Below, in pieces: positions 44,213 through 56,656 of a DNA stretch of 64,000 nt. Under the pieces are notes generated by a model. That model did not search any database, was not told where the DNA came from, and worked only from the letters and a program-made list of their open reading frames with translations. How positions within the stretch are numbered: the first letter of the stretch is position 1; each line of letters begins with the position of its first letter. The stretch is from Platanthera guangdongensis (taxonomy: Eukaryota; Streptophyta; Magnoliopsida; Asparagales; Orchidaceae), in NCBI GenBank assembly GCA_039583875.1, contig CM077167.1, positions 148,631,010 to 148,695,009 of the forward strand, written 5' to 3'. The position numbers were made by a program, and so were the translations under genes.

Positions 44213-45342
44213 TTAAATTTTACATGTCACCACATGCACCTGTTTGATGGCCTCCTGTTGGACAAGATTATAAACCCTCGGTTGGGCCGGAGCATAATGG
44301 GACGCGGTTGACTCCACCGTCTTGCCATTCTCTTCATAAGTCTCTCTCGGCTTCCTTTCGGACTTGGGACGTCCGCTCCGGCAGTCACGTGTAAAGTGCC
44401 CCGGCTTCCCATAAGTAAAACATACACCCGGGGTTCGACCCGTAGTCGCCCCAAAAGCACCAGAAGAGGGAGCTGGACCCGAAGTCCTAGCCTTCTTAAA
44501 GAATTTACGGTACCCAGACTTTGAGGTAGTCGGCACCTTGAACTCAGATTTCTTGTCACCCAAACTTTTCTTTGCCTGAACATTCTTCATGTCCCTCTCC
44601 AAGGACCGGGCCATGTTGACCAAGGTCAAGAAACCCTGCGTCATCGGCCCCGAGAGTAGTAGCCTCAAATCATCTCTCAACCCTTCGTAGAATCGATTCG
44701 TCTTGCGCTCCTCATCCGCGATGGTAGAGCTAGTATACCGACTCAATCGAGTAAACTCGTGGAGATATTCATCCACGCTACTCTCTCCTTGAACCAACTT
44801 CAGGAACTCGTTCTCCAAAGCTATCCTCTGCGTCAAAGGGAGGTACCTAGCCAAGAACAATCTCGAGAACTCCTCCATCGAGACGTCTGTAAGTTGCCTA
44901 CCTCTCAATAGATGCAGCTCCAGTCCAGAAGGAACGTAGAAATAGTGGTCATTTTCCATTCTTCCGTCTCCGTTGCTGTCAAGACACTCTTCACCCTAGA
45001 GAGCCAGTCTTCAGCTTGAGATGGAGTTCCCAACCCCGAGAATACCGGAGGATTAAAGCTCATGACATGTTTGAGCTGTCTCTCGGTTGGCCTCCTCGGC
45101 ACCACCAGTTCCTCTACTACCTGTTCCATCCTTCTCTGCTCAGCCGCTTGCAGTGGTACCTGCTCCATCGCAGGAGCGGGCTGCTGCATTTGCCTTGCAG
45201 GCTGCGCATTGATCATGGCAAACACTGCTTCGGCAACCAATCGTATGGTCTCAGCTGATGGAGGTGTTGCAGGAGCATCATTTGGTGCACTGCTAGCCTC
45301 AGAAACTCGACGTTCAGACGGCCCAGCACCGCTTCTGGTCAC
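44213..45342 (-). pseudogene. E6 gag
   Basis: ATG 45342 (MTRSGAGPSERR) opens 145 codons. A frameshift near 44935 leads to 44959-44213 with the Retrotrans_gag-type core (FLARYLPLTQRIALENEFLKL). The zinc knuckle reads CFTYGKPGHFTRDC: the second Cys is Tyr, so zinc binding should be lost. Normal family members have about 400 residues, which fits the combined length. Confidence 0.82.
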
Positions 45343-45554
45343 CTATAGTGGTACAAAACACCGTTAAGCGGGCAAACAAAATTGCAAACAGCAATTATAG
45401 GAACACGCAGGTTCCCCAAACACGTGTATTTTCATTCCTAAGTGGACATTCATGGGTTCTTTTGTGGTTATAACGATGACGCACACACATGTGCTCACCA
45501 CCCCTTTAAAAGAATTCGTCCACGAATTCATTTAACCCTGACTGAAACCAGTAG

Positions 45555-45564
45555 TTTGATACCA
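45555..45564 (-). other. Primer binding site of E6 (initiator Met tRNA)
   Basis: TGGTATCAAA on the minus strand, two bases after the LTR end GGTGTTATCA. Confidence 0.8.
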
Positions 45565-45566
45565 AA

Positions 45567-47724
45567 TGATAACACCCCCTATCCGTCGCATAGCATATAG
45601 TAGTAGGTCCGGCCGGGGCCCGACGCCATATACCACAGACAGGCAGGGTGGTTACTCAATGGAAACCATACAACCAATCCAACGTCCTACACAGTGCATT
45701 CTAGCGGAAGCAGTTTTATAAGTTGCAATTAAAAGAACCCAGCAACAAGTATGAATGTCCACTAACAAGCCAAAAAGGAATGAAGTACATACACAAGTAC
45801 TGGCCTTAAGGCCTTACAAATGGTTTACTCATATTACATGTTTTCCATACCAAGGCACGCAGGCCGGTCATACATGAACAAAAGCAAGTAAACACTCTAT
45901 TTAGGCCTTCGAGGGCCGGCTTTGCAATTTGGGCTTTAGCCCGCTATTGACCGCTTGGTCCAGCAGCACCTGCAAGCAACAAACCACCGCACGGTGGCAA
46001 ACAAAAGCAATGGTCAGCATTGCTGACCAAATTATAATGATCCCGCCCCCAATTTGGTGTGGCGATGCTCCTTCCCTGCAATTTATTAGCACGACCAAGC
46101 AGTATATAAATACATTGCATCACAGGCGTTGGCACACACGGCCACACAGCCCGTGCACTCAGGGCACATTCTCGGTGAACCGGTCAATGTCATGTCAATT
46201 TAAGCCATAGACACCCCGGTGCCACCACCGACACTTTGACGGCCACACTATGAACATTTTGTCTTCTTGGCATGGGTCACGTCAATTTAAGCCATAGACC
46301 GTCGAAGACCCTCATCTATGCCAACGGCTCTAACCGAACGACATAGAACGGGTACGGTTCTGCCTAACCCGTGCTCACATCGCAACAACAATTTAAGCCA
46401 TATGCGCGGGTCAAACTTCTCCCAAGGCCCATTTCTGTTACACAAAATCACATAACCCAGTTATGTTCAAGTTGGCTCCCTGGCCACCATGTTGGCAAGA
46501 TCACGCATCCTCCCAGTTTTCCGGGTGCACCTTAGGGTTAATCCCCAAGGCTCCCTATTGCAATCTACCACGTAGAAAATCCGAAAAACAAACATTCGCA
46601 CGGAGTCTTTTTCAGTCTTTATGCAATGCAACATCACCGATCCAGACCAACATGTCCGGATAGGCTTCACACATCATGCCTATGTCCATTCTCGATTACA
46701 AACTCTACACAACGGGGACTTTACATATCTACCCGAAGGAACGCCTCCAACTCACCGCAAACTCGCGAGAGCGGGCTTCCTATGCAAAAGAAGGAGAGCT
46801 TCACATGCTCAAGTAGAGAATCTTTACCCTAGCGTTCTTCCTTGGCGTCATGGAAATGTACGCGGATGAAAAGCACCCCATCTCCTTGCCTTTGTAGATC
46901 CGAAGTCGGCTCATCATTTGGAGCTCTAAAACTCCTCCAACGACTGGATCTAGACTCCTTCTTCCTCTTTTGCTCTCCCCACTCTCTAAGATTTAGACAG
47001 AGAACTACGACAGCAAAATAAGGGTTTTGAAACCCTTCTCTCGGGTATAACCCCTTCGGGATAACCATAACCGTCAGATCCCATAAAAAGGGATGCACGG
47101 ACACGATCCAGGTCTGACCTGGATAAATGGGGTTAAACACCGCATGGTACGCCAACAGTAGTAGGACACGTCCGCGACAAAATAGTGTCGGAACAATTAG
47201 TCAACTATCGCCAAACCCGTGTGTCGACACTTCGCATCGACAGAGTCAAACACGCCACAATGCGCCCCGCGCTCGATGATCGTCGAACCAAGATTGTCGA
47301 TCGCTGCCAGATCGTCGAACGGAGACCTCTGGCCAAATCGTCGAATGCAGCCAGATCATCGAACGGAAATCTCTGGCCAAATCGTCGAACGCACGGCCCG
47401 ATCGTCGAAACCACGGCCCAATCGCCATGACCGATCGTCGAACCCACGACCCGATCGTCGATCGCAGAACGTTGACCAAATCGTCGACCGCAGAATGTCG
47501 ACCAAATCATCGACCGCAGAATGTCGACCAAATCGTCGACCGCAAAATGACGACCAAATCGTCGACCACTTCCCGACGATCGTCGAACCCAGATTTCTGC
47601 CTGATCGTTGTTAGATCTTTGAACGACCCCGACACGCCCGTGTCCCAGGCCGTGTACCCCTGCCAAATTCCAAATTTGGTATAGAAACGTCACCCATCAC
47701 CCTTTTGAGTTTTGAGGCATTACA
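45567..47724 (-). repeat. E6 5' LTR
   Basis: 2158 bp. Plus-strand ends TGATAACACC and GAGGCATTACA. It is the uninterrupted partner of the LTR split by E7 and gives the empty-site sequence (GATCCAGGTCTGACC at about 47105) that proves the E7 insertion. The TCGA array lies at 47270-47590. Confidence 0.92.
47270..47590 (-). repeat. TCGA-core array in the E6 5' LTR
   Basis: Repeated ATCGTCGAAC, GATCGTCGA and GTCGACCAAATCGTCGAC words. Unit order and number differ from the copy at 40262-40590, so the array has changed since insertion. Confidence 0.82.
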
Positions 47725-47729
47725 ATTTA

Positions 47730-48712
47730 ACACATCATCAAATTCACAAACAATGCTAAAAGGTTGGATTATCATAACAAGAACTTAATAATACAAGTGG
47801 ATTTCAAGTGAAAGATTAAAACAATACTTCTAACCGGAAAGATAATCATGATAATATCACTAAATAAAGACGATTAGCAATTCCCTCAAGATTTGAAGAG
47901 GAGGGAAGAGGGGAAACAAAACCACCACTTGTCTTGGTTTTGCTGGAAAAACTCTCCAAATCACTCCTTGTTGTAGATCGGGGCTAAGGAAGATGGGAGA
48001 TGTCAGAATCTAAACCTAAATGGATGAAATAGAGGTTAGGGACAAAAATCCTAATGAGAAAAACTCAAGTAATGGGGAAAGTTTTACCACGATGACGTAG
48101 CCCTTGTGGAGAGCTTTCTAGATCTACGTTCGGTTAAGGATTTTGAGCACCGGAGCACCGTCGGCGGACATCGGAAGATTCACGAACGAACGTTCTATCT
48201 CTCGCTCTCGCTTTTCTAGTTCGGTGAAAGAGGAGGAGTTCGGATTAAAGAAGAAGTATAGATATATATCATAAATATAATATGAAAATTATAACCCTTA
48301 AGAGAACATACAAGAGTCGGCTGAACCGGATATCTCGAGAAGAGTCTAGGGTTTCTCGGGAGGGATAAGGGTTTCTAGGGAAATGAGGATGGATTTCTCA
48401 AGAAAGGATAAGGACGGATTTTGCGAGAGCAACATGGACCTCTCGAGAACAAACAAGGACTTCTCGAGAGCTGAGAATGGATTTCTCGAGAGCAACATGG
48501 ACCTCTCGAGAACAAACAGGGACTTCTCGAGAGCTTCAAGACATCTTGAGAACTAAAGGATGGATTTCTCGAGAACTAGGCAAGGTCATCTCGAGAAAGA
48601 AGTAAGGCTATCTCGAGAAAGAAGAAAGGCCATCTCGAGAAAGAAGCAAGGCTTCCCGGGAACAAATCCACATCTCTCGAGAAAGAATGTAAGATTTGTC
48701 GAGAACTCCCGG
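47730..48712 (-). repeat. E3 5' LTR, part 2, with TCTCGAGA array
   Basis: The part up to 48330 is AT-rich and non-coding. From 48341 to 48707 TTCTCGAGAA/CTCTCGAGAA motifs repeat; consecutive steps include 22, 20, 21 and, at 48590-48650, 22 and 22 bp. E10 is inserted inside this array, and the array continues at 61004. Confidence 0.72.
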
Positions 48713-49557
48713 TGTACAACCCCGTGTCCGGCGAGCGGGTCCCGCCAGGGAGGTCGAGCAGACCTGGTCCCGCGACCCACACCCGAATGGCAAAACAGAT
48801 ATACGGCAGAAGGGCTGGCCCGCTCCCGCCCATTTCAGGCGAGCGAGTCGGCGAGGCGAGCGAGCGGGTCGCGCGAAGAGTCCTTGGCCAAAGCAGATGA
48901 GTTTGGCGACCCGCGACTAGCGAGTCGATCGGGGTCGAGGTGACCGCCGGCCAACCCCCACACGCGACCTGGCTGCCGGTCCGCCCGGCAGAAGACTGGC
49001 AGGTCCCGACGGCTCGGCTCGCGCTTGCCCAGGGAGGATAGGCGAGCCACGAGAGCCAGGTCACGCCCGCCTCCCGCGGAGGGGGATTGGAGGCGAGCTG
49101 ACTCCCCGTGGGGTGCGAATAGCTACTCAGGACAGTGGAGCTTCGCTGTTGGCAGACCAGGCCGGACTGCGCATAGCCACTTAGAACAGCGGAGTTTGGC
49201 TGTTGGCAGACCCATCCAGGGGTTTTTTGGTATTTTCAGGTCAGTTCTTTTGGTTATTGGCAGTTCAGGTTCCAAAAAGCTATAAATAAGACCCAAGGGG
49301 TACCACAGAGGGCACGCTTTGAGTGCCTCCTTACTCTCATTCTCAAGTGCTCTCTGAGGGTACCTTAGCTCGGTTTTTGGCTAAGGAGGGGAAGCGCTCA
49401 GAGATCTTCCGGGTTTGTGGTGGGACCTCCATGCCGAGCCCTTGGGTCTGTTCTTCCTTGTCTCTTTCGTTGTTTTTCTTGCAGGAGCAAAGTAGGCGCG
49501 AGACCACCCCTTCCCCAAGGGTCGAACTCCACAAGAGGCCGGATTTCGGTTTCAACG
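48713..49557 (+). repeat. 5' LTR of E10
   Basis: TGTACAACCCCG to GGTTTCAACG (3' copy ends CAACA). TATA box TATAAATA at 49281-49288. It is GC-rich; the several frames on both strands here are chance. Confidence 0.9.
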
Positions 49558-49560
49558 TCT

Positions 49561-49574
49561 TGGTGCGGTGAGCG
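49561..49574 (+). other. Probable primer binding site of E10
   Basis: TGGTGCGGTGAGCG starts three bases after the 5' LTR. It has the TGG start of a tRNA primer site but is not the iMet site used by the other elements. I cannot name the tRNA. Confidence 0.5.
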
Positions 49575-49680
49575 TGGAGAGTGGTCAGTGCAGAAAAGCT
49601 TCGGCGAGCTCAATGACGGGAGGACAAGGATCTGACAGGCAGGACTCGCCGCCCCCCCCCCACCTCTCGCAACAGTAGGG

Positions 49681-51160
49681 ATGTTGGAGGACTTCAGGAA
49701 CGAGGTGCTGGGCCTCGTCAGGATCGCGCTCGGCGCGCGGGCCGAGTACTCGACGCCGGCAGCCCAGATCGCGGCCGCCCCCTCTTTGGGCGAGGACGCC
49801 CCTGGCCGGCGAGCTGGAAAGGAAGTTGCCGAGGAAGGCCGAGGATGCGAGCTCCCGGGGCGCGAGCTTTTCCCCGGGTCGGCAAGCCGAGGCAGGTTCG
49901 GCGAGCTGGGTCGGCGAGATTCGCCGGCTCGCCCAGTGGGGGGAGGCAGTCCTTTCAGCGAGCTGGTCTCCTCAGCACCAGTACCAGAAGGGTTCAGGGA
50001 GCCCGAGATGTCCTACTACACCGGGAAGGGAGACCCGGTTCAGCACGTCCAATGGTTCGAGGACGTGGTCTCCATCCGTTAGATGTCGGACGAATTCAAG
50101 TGTCGTCTCTTCGCCATCACCCTCCGAGAGAAGGCAAGGGAGTGGTTCCACCAGCTGCCGGCTAGTTCCATCTATTGCTTCGAGGACTTGCGCTGAGGGT
50201 TCATGTTGAGGTTCACTACCTCAAAGAAGAGGAAGAAGGAGTCTGAGTCCTTGTTCCACATAAAGCAGGGGGTGAACGAGACGTTGGGGAGCTATGTGGA
50301 CCGATTTCAGGAGGAGGTCACCCAGGTCCAGGAGATGCCGGGCCACAGTCTGATGATGGCCTTCACCCTGGGCCTGCAGCAGGGTTTCTTCCGAATGGAG
50401 CTGAAGAGAGTTCCTCCCCTCTCCTACGAAGAACTGATGGAGAGGGCGGCAAGAGAAGTCGACGGGGAGGCGTCGAATCCGGAGTTCGCAAGGAAGCTAG
50501 CCAGATGGGCCACCGAGGAAGAGAAGGAGTCGAAGGGAGGAATAGCGCAGGAGGAGAGAAGAGGGGAGCCCAGGCAGAGGGAGCAGAGGCAGCTCCAAGG
50601 ACAACAGCCGGGGTGGGGGCGTCAGGAGCCCGACCGTCGGCTGGGCTGGAGACCAGAGTGGCAGGGGCAGGGGCCACAGAGAGGGTACTTCGGAAGGGGT
50701 CACTATCAGGGGAGGCAGGACCAGTTCCACCCACCGGGCTGGAGGCAGGGTCACCGGCCCCGGCTCCCCGATCAGGAGGAGGCCATGGCCATAGCTTTGG
50801 GAGCGAGGAGGGGGATCATGAGGAGAAGGAGAAGAGAGTTCAGGGTGGAGCTGCCCTATTGCGACTTCCATCAGGAAGAGGGGCACGCAACAGCCACGTG
50901 CCCGGAATTCTTGGAGATGAGAGGGAATAGGGGGCGGCAGCAGCAACAGGAGGAGGCGCGGCAAGAAGTGAGGATCGAGCAGGTCCTGCCTCGGGCAGAG
51001 GAGGATCGTTGCGAGGACCGGGTTGATGTCGGGACCCGAGGAGGGATCGGAGTGATCCACGGGGGGGTGGGGATCGAGGCTTCCCGCAAGGCAAGCCTCC
51101 ACACCATGTACCGGAGGAGCGTCGCCTCTACATCCCAAACCCCGCCGCCGGAGGAGAGGA
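49681..51160 (+). pseudogene. E10 gag
   Basis: ATG 49681 starts a frame with TAG at 50080-50082 and TGA at 50194-50196, then open through the rest of gag and pol. The capsid core reads YYTGKGDPVQHVQWFED and AREWFHQLP, SLFHIKQGVNETLGSYVDRF. A CCHC-like motif YCDFHQEEGHATATC is at about 50855-50900, the Tat style. The linker is rich in Arg, Gly and Gln. Only two nonsense changes disable it. Confidence 0.85.
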
Positions 51161-53778
51161 TCACCTTCTCTAGAAGTGACATGCCAGACCACGAGGATCT
51201 GTTCTGTGATGCGCTGGTCATCAAGGCCGCCATCGAGAATTTCACTGTCTCGCGAATCCTCGTGGACAATGGGAGCTCCGTCAACGTCGTTTTCAAAAAG
51301 GCGTTTGACGCGATGCAGGTGGAGACTAAGAGGGTGCTGGCCTCGGACGGGCCCTTGTTCGGGTTCTCGGGAGAGAGGAAGGAAGTAGAGGGAGGAGTTG
51401 GCCTCCATGTCACCCTGGGGGGGCAGTCCCAAAACTACAAGTTCGTCATTGTGGACGCACCCAACAGCTACAGCACCATCTTTGGGAGGCCCCTCATCAG
51501 CGCCTTCCGCTGCATCCCCTCGTCTTTCCATCAGTGTCTGAAGTTCAAAGCTGAGGGGGTGCAGGTTAGGGTTAGGGGGGACCCAAAGGTGGCACGGGAG
51601 TGCTATGTCACCGCGGTGAACACCATGTCTTGGCAGGGGGAAGCCGAGGAGATGGGGCGGAGGATGGAGAAGGTCGAGCAGGAAGCAGGAGGTGAGGAGC
51701 TGGGAGTGAAGGACTGCGCAGAGAGGGCGGTAGGAGGAGATCTAGAGGAGGTGGCCGAAGTAAGGGCCGTGGGAGGAGAGATGGAGGTAGAGGTCCCCGT
51801 TCCGGAGGAAGGGGACGCCGAAGGATGGGGGGAGCGGTCCAGGCTGGAAGCGGCAGAAGAAGTGGTGGAGTTGGAGGTGCTCACCCGGGGAAGAAGGATG
51901 GAGAAGATCCGCGTCAGCGGAGGGCTGACCCCGGAGGACCAAGGCAGGATGCTGGAGTGCATCCAGAAGAACGTGGACATCTTCGCCTGGAGCGCCGCGG
52001 AGATGCCGGGGGTTGACGCGGATGTGGCCTGCCACCGCCTCAACTTGGACCCGGGGACACGCCCCATCCAGCAGAAAAAGAGATCCACGGCAGACAAGCT
52101 GGCGGAACCCATCAGGGAGGAGGTGGCGAAGCTTCTCAAGGCTGGCTTCGTGTCCGAGATTCCGTACCCCGACTGGGTCTCCAACGTTGTGATGGTCAAA
52201 AAAGGAGACGGCCGCTGGCGATTGTGTATCGATTTATCCTTACTTAATAAAGCTTGTCCTAAGGACTGTTATCCTTTGCCTCGGATCGACGCGCTGGTTG
52301 ACTCAGCCGTCGGCTTTTCTGTAATGAGTTTTTTAGATGCCTTTTCAGGTTACCATCAGATCAGGATGCACCCCCCGGACATCAAGGATGTCTCATTCAT
52401 CACAGGGGACGGCTGCTACTGCTACAAGATGATGCCATTCGGGCTGAAGAACGCTGGGGCCACTTACCAAAAAATGATGGACAGGGTCTTCAAGGAGCAA
52501 AGGGGGAGGAACTTGGAGGTGTACGTAGACGACCTCATGATCAAAAGCCGGGATGTGGACTCCCACCTCCGGGACTTGGAAGAGACCTTCGCCACCCTAC
52601 GCAGATACAAGATGCGGCTGAATCCCCTCAAGTGTGTCTTTGGGGTCGGCCGGGGGAAGTTCCTGGGGCATCTCCTCACCCCCGCGGGGGTCGAGCCGAA
52701 TCCAGACAGGGTCAAGGCTATCTTGGAGCTAGGGTCCCCGCGGAACGCAAAAGAGGTCCAACGGTTGACAGGGAAGCTAGCAGGGCTGAGTCGCTTCCTT
52801 TCTCGGGCAGGGGAGAAGTTATCCCCCTTCTTCAAAACGCTGAGGGGAGGCCAGAGGTTCGAATGGACCAAGGAATGCGAGGAGGCGTTCCAGGCCCTCA
52901 AGGCGCAGTTGACACAGGCTCCGCTGCTCCAAGGGCCGAAGGGGGGTGAGGATTTGTTCTTATATCTCGGGGTCGGGGCAGAGGCCTTGAGCTCCGTCTT
53001 GGTGCGTGAAGAAGGGAAGAGGCAGCTCCCTATTTATTACGTCAGCCGGGTCCTGAGGAAGGCCGAGCTCCGGTATCCGATCTTGGAGAAGCTTGCATTC
53101 GCACTAGTCATCTCGGCTCAGAGGCTACGACCTTACTTCCAGGCACACTCGATCCGAGTGGTGACCGACCATCCTCTCCGCAACATCTTCGAGGGGGTGG
53201 AGCATTCAGGCCGGCTGGCCAAGTGGTCGGTGGAGCTGAGCGAGTTCGATGTCTCCTTCGTTCCGCGGCTCTCGATCAAAGCTCAGGCGATGGCCGACTT
53301 CCTGGCCGACTACGTGGTAGAAGTAGCGGAGGAGGAGCTCACCCGCCCGACTCCTTGGAAGGTGAGGGTGGATGGAGCCTCAGGAAGGCATTCTCTTGGA
53401 GTAGGAGTGGTTCTGGAAAGCCCTCAAGGGACTCAGATTGAGCAGACAGTGGTGGTGCATTTTCCCATTACCAACAACCAGGCCGAATACGAAGCAGTGA
53501 TAGCGGGGCTGCGCCTGGCCAGGGAGTTGGGGGTGCTGGATGTGGAGGTCCTAACCGACTCCATGGTGGTGGCTTCCCAGATCAACGGGGAGTTCGAAGC
53601 AAGGGAGCCCGCTCTGAAGTTATACTTGGCCAAAGTAAAGGGGGTCATAGGGACCTTCCAGACCTTCTCCATCCGACACGTGCCAAGGCGAGAGAATGAA
53701 CAGGCCGACCAACTAGCAAAGCATGGCCCCCGGGTGGGGGGCACCATCACCGACCTGTTCCTCCCCTCCATCGAATAA
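51161..53778 (+). pseudogene. E10 protease, reverse transcriptase and RNase H
   Basis: Protease ILVDNGSSVNVVF (about 51255). RT from about 52030, with WRLCIDLSLLNKACPKD, MPFGLKNAGATYQ and the active site YVDD at 52522-52533. A first RNase H follows (ALSSVLVREEGKRQLPIYYVS), then a second, plant-type RNase H (GVGVVLESPQGT, NNQAEYEA, EVLTDSMVV, RENEQADQLA) at 53370-53740. Two RNase H domains are a mark of the Tat lineage. This part has no internal stop; TAA at 53776-53778 and 53803-53805 separate it from integrase. Confidence 0.88.
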
Positions 53779-55061
53779 GGGGATCTCATGGAGATCGACC
53801 AGTAAGCTTCGTGGATGGATACAGTAATAGTTTTCCTCTCCACGGGAGAGTATCCGGAGGGAGTAGACAGGAAGAAGCTGAGGCACAAGTCCGCTTACTA
53901 CCTCCTTAAAGACGGGCAGCTATACAGGAAGACCCTCTCCGGGATGCTGGCTCGCTGCGTAGCCGAGGGTGAGGCGCAGAGGATCTTAGAAGAAGTCCAC
54001 TCCGGGGAGTGAGGGAGTCATTCCGGGAGTCGGACCCTGGAGGGGAGGATAGTCAGGCAAGGGTATTTCTGGCCCACCCTGGGTCGAGACGCCGCGGAGT
54101 TCGCAAGGAGATGTCATAAGTGCCAGCTGTTTGCCCCCCTCCAGCTACAGCCGGCCCAACAGCTCAAGAGTATCACAGCCCGCTGGCCATTTGCAATCTG
54201 GGGAATGGATTTGGTTGGACCGTTCCCGCAGGCCAGCGGTCAGAGAAGGTTCCTCCTAGTGATGATCGACTACTTCTCGAAGTGGATGGAGGTAAAGGCG
54301 TTGGCCAAGGTGACCTCCCAAGTGATCAGGAACTTTGTCTGGGGGGAGATCATCTGTCGCCATGGGCTGCCCCAGGCCATCATCACCGACAATGGACCCC
54401 AGTTCGCCAGTGCCGAGTTCACCAGCTTCTGCGAGCAGCTTGGAATCGACCTCAGGTTCGCCTTGGTCCACCACCCCAGGAGCAACAGGCAGGTGGAGGC
54501 TGCGAACAAGATCATCGTCAATCTTCTCAGGAAAAAGGTGGAAAACTTGAGGGGGAGCTGGGTGGAGCAGCTCCCCGCAGTTCTTTGGGCCCTAAGGACC
54601 ACCCCTAATACGGCCACGGGGGAGACCCCCTTCAAGCTCTCCCATGGGTGCGAGGCGGTGTTCCCCATAGAATTTGAAGTCCAAACGCCGCGAGTCGGGG
54701 TGGCCAGGAGGGCCGAAAGGAATGGCGAGCCGAGAACGAGGGGGAGCTTAGACTCTCCCTTGACATGGTGGAAGAGTTGAGGGACCTTTCGGCCATCCGA
54801 CAGGAGGAGGTCAAAAGGAGGATGGCAAAATACTTTGACAAGCATGTCAGGGTCAAGCAGTTCGCGGAAGGAGACCTGGTGCTGAAGAAGGTGGACGCGG
54901 CAGGAAGGTCAGCGTCCGTTGGAAAGCTCAACCCCAGCTGGGAGGGGCCATTCATTGTGAAGGAAGCTTTGAAGTCAGGGGGCTATCGGCTCCAAAATGT
55001 AGAGGGCGAGACCCTGAGTCTCACCTGGAGTGGAGACGACCTGAAGAGGTTTTTTCCCTAA
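53779..55061 (+). pseudogene. E10 integrase
   Basis: Same frame as RT. The HHCC finger region is YYLLKDGQLYRKTLSGMLARC with a TGA at 54010-54012, then HKCQLF. The core has GMDLVGPFP, ITDNGPQFAS and VEAANKII (Asp, Asp, Glu). A frameshift near 54720-54745 moves the C-terminal domain to another frame (54765-55061, DLVLKKVDAAGR, GPFIVKEAL). A handful of changes disrupts an otherwise complete enzyme. Confidence 0.85.
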
Positions 55062-55171
55062 GCACCTGTAAGCAACACGATTTGTTATAGTGAATTCATT
55101 TTTCTCCCCCCCCCCCAGAATTGCCATAGCCAGCTTGCACAGAGAATTAGAATGTGTTTGGACTCTGAGGA

Positions 55172-56090
55172 GATCCCGCTGCCAGGCTCCCACCTAGCTG
55201 GCAGGGCCGGAAGTCACTCGGTGTCATCCCTAGCCTCGAGAAGATCCCGCTACCAGGCTCTCACCTAGCTGGCAGGGCCGGAAGTCACTCGATGGAATGA
55301 GTTTGGACCCCGAGAAGATCCCGCTGCCAGGCTCCCACCTAGCTGGCAGGGCCGGAAGTCACTCGATGGAATGAGTTTGGACCCCGAGAAGATCCCGCTG
55401 CCAGGCTCCCACCTAGCTGGCAGGGCCGGAAGTCACTCGGTGTCATCCCTAGCCCCGAGAAGATCCCGCTGCCAGGCTCCCACCTAGCTGGCAGGGCCGG
55501 AAGTCACTCGGTGTCATCCCTAGCCTCGAGAAGATCCCGCTGCCAGGCTCTCACCTAGCTGGCAGGGCCGGAAGTCACTCGATGGAATGAGTTTGGACCC
55601 CGAGAAGATCCCGCTGCCAGGCTACCACCTAGCTGGCAGGGCCGGAAGTCACTCGGTGTCATCCCTAGCCTCGAGAAGATCCCGCTGCCAGGCTCCCACC
55701 TAGCTGGCAGGGCTGGAAGTCACTCGATGGAATGAGTTTGGACCCCGAGAAGATCCCGCTGCCAGGCTCCCACCTAGCTGGCAGGGCCGGAAGTCACTCG
55801 GTGTCATCCCTAGCCTCGAGAAGATCCCGCTGCCAGGCTCCCACCTAGTTGGCAGGGCAGGAAGTCACTCGATGGAATGAGTTTGGACCCCGAGAAGATC
55901 CCGCTGCCAGGCTCCCACATAGCTGGCAGGGCCGGAAGTCACTCGGTGTCATCCCTGGCCTCGAGAAGATCCCGCTGCCAGGCTCTCACCTAGCTGGCGG
56001 GGGCGGGAGTCACTCAATAGCAATAACTTGCGACCAAGAATGAATCACGCTGCCGGACTCCCACCCAGCCGGCGAGGCCGGGAACTACTC
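55172..56090 (+). repeat. 71/74-bp tandem repeat between pol and the antisense genes of E10
   Basis: Thirteen starts of GATCCCGCT-type units (last one diverged) fall at 55172, 55243, 55317, 55391, 55462, 55533, 55607, 55678, 55752, 55823, 55897, 55968 and about 56042. Units are 71 bp (ending GTGTCATCCCTAGCCTCGAGAA type) or 74 bp (GATGGAATGAGTTTGGACCC type); in the right half they alternate strictly, giving a 145-bp dimer. Each holds GCCAGGCTCCCACCTAGCTG followed by GGCAGGGCCGG, an imperfect inverted repeat. No protein is encoded. Confidence 0.93.
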
Positions 56091-56656
56091 AAACGATGTT
56101 AACAACAGGACGGAATCACAAAAGTTAATCAAAAAGGGGAGGGGTCTAACATAGCCCCCCCAGCCCCAGGAAAGGCGGCCGAGTGGAGGCGAGAACCTGG
56201 GCGAGAGTCCGCAAGAAATTAGGCAATACAGACGAAGGACGAGCTGGCTCGCCTCGCTTGGTGGGCGAGGAGCCGCCTCATCGGGGCCGGGCCGCAGGGG
56301 CAGGTCGCGTCGTACGGCAATAGCAAATGTATAAATAAGGCGTGCGAGAGAGCATTTATAAAAGCAACAATAGCTGAAAAACACGAAGTATAGGCGCAGC
56401 CCGCGCGTACATTTCAAAACAGGTAAACATAGATGATAATATACATCTAAAAAATAAATGTCAAAAGGCAGGGGGGACGCGAGATCCGGGGCGAGAAGTC
56501 CTAAATGGGCTGGAAGGCTTTGTCCCCAGGGTCCGGCACGGGGAGAAATAGCGCCGGCACCACGTCTTCCGCCGAGAGTTCCGCCGCCTCGCTCGTAAGG
56601 AGATCCGCGCGTCGCAGCATTTGCATCGTATACTTCGCGGCGCTGGCGGCGTTCTT

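Larger units (their letters stand above)
22681..47724 (-). mobile_element. E6: Tekay-like chromovirus (Gypsy), carrying E7-E9 in its 3' LTR
   Basis: The two LTRs (22681-24206 plus 40119-40704, and 45567-47724) flank gag, protease, RT/RNase H and integrase with a decayed chromodomain, all on the minus strand. Target duplication ATTTA is perfect. Removing E7-E9 leaves an element of about 9.1 kb. It lies in the E3 LTR in the same direction as E3. All coding parts have stops or shifts. Confidence 0.9.

Noticed and set aside
44146..44223. Intron between E6 gag and protease
   Set aside because: GT and AG ends can be found, but joining them creates a stop codon, so the 78-base segment is left unexplained.
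50497..51531. 344-codon minus-strand frame opposite E10 gag/protease
   Set aside because: It is the shadow of a GC-rich coding region; codon-position bias and motifs belong to the plus strand.
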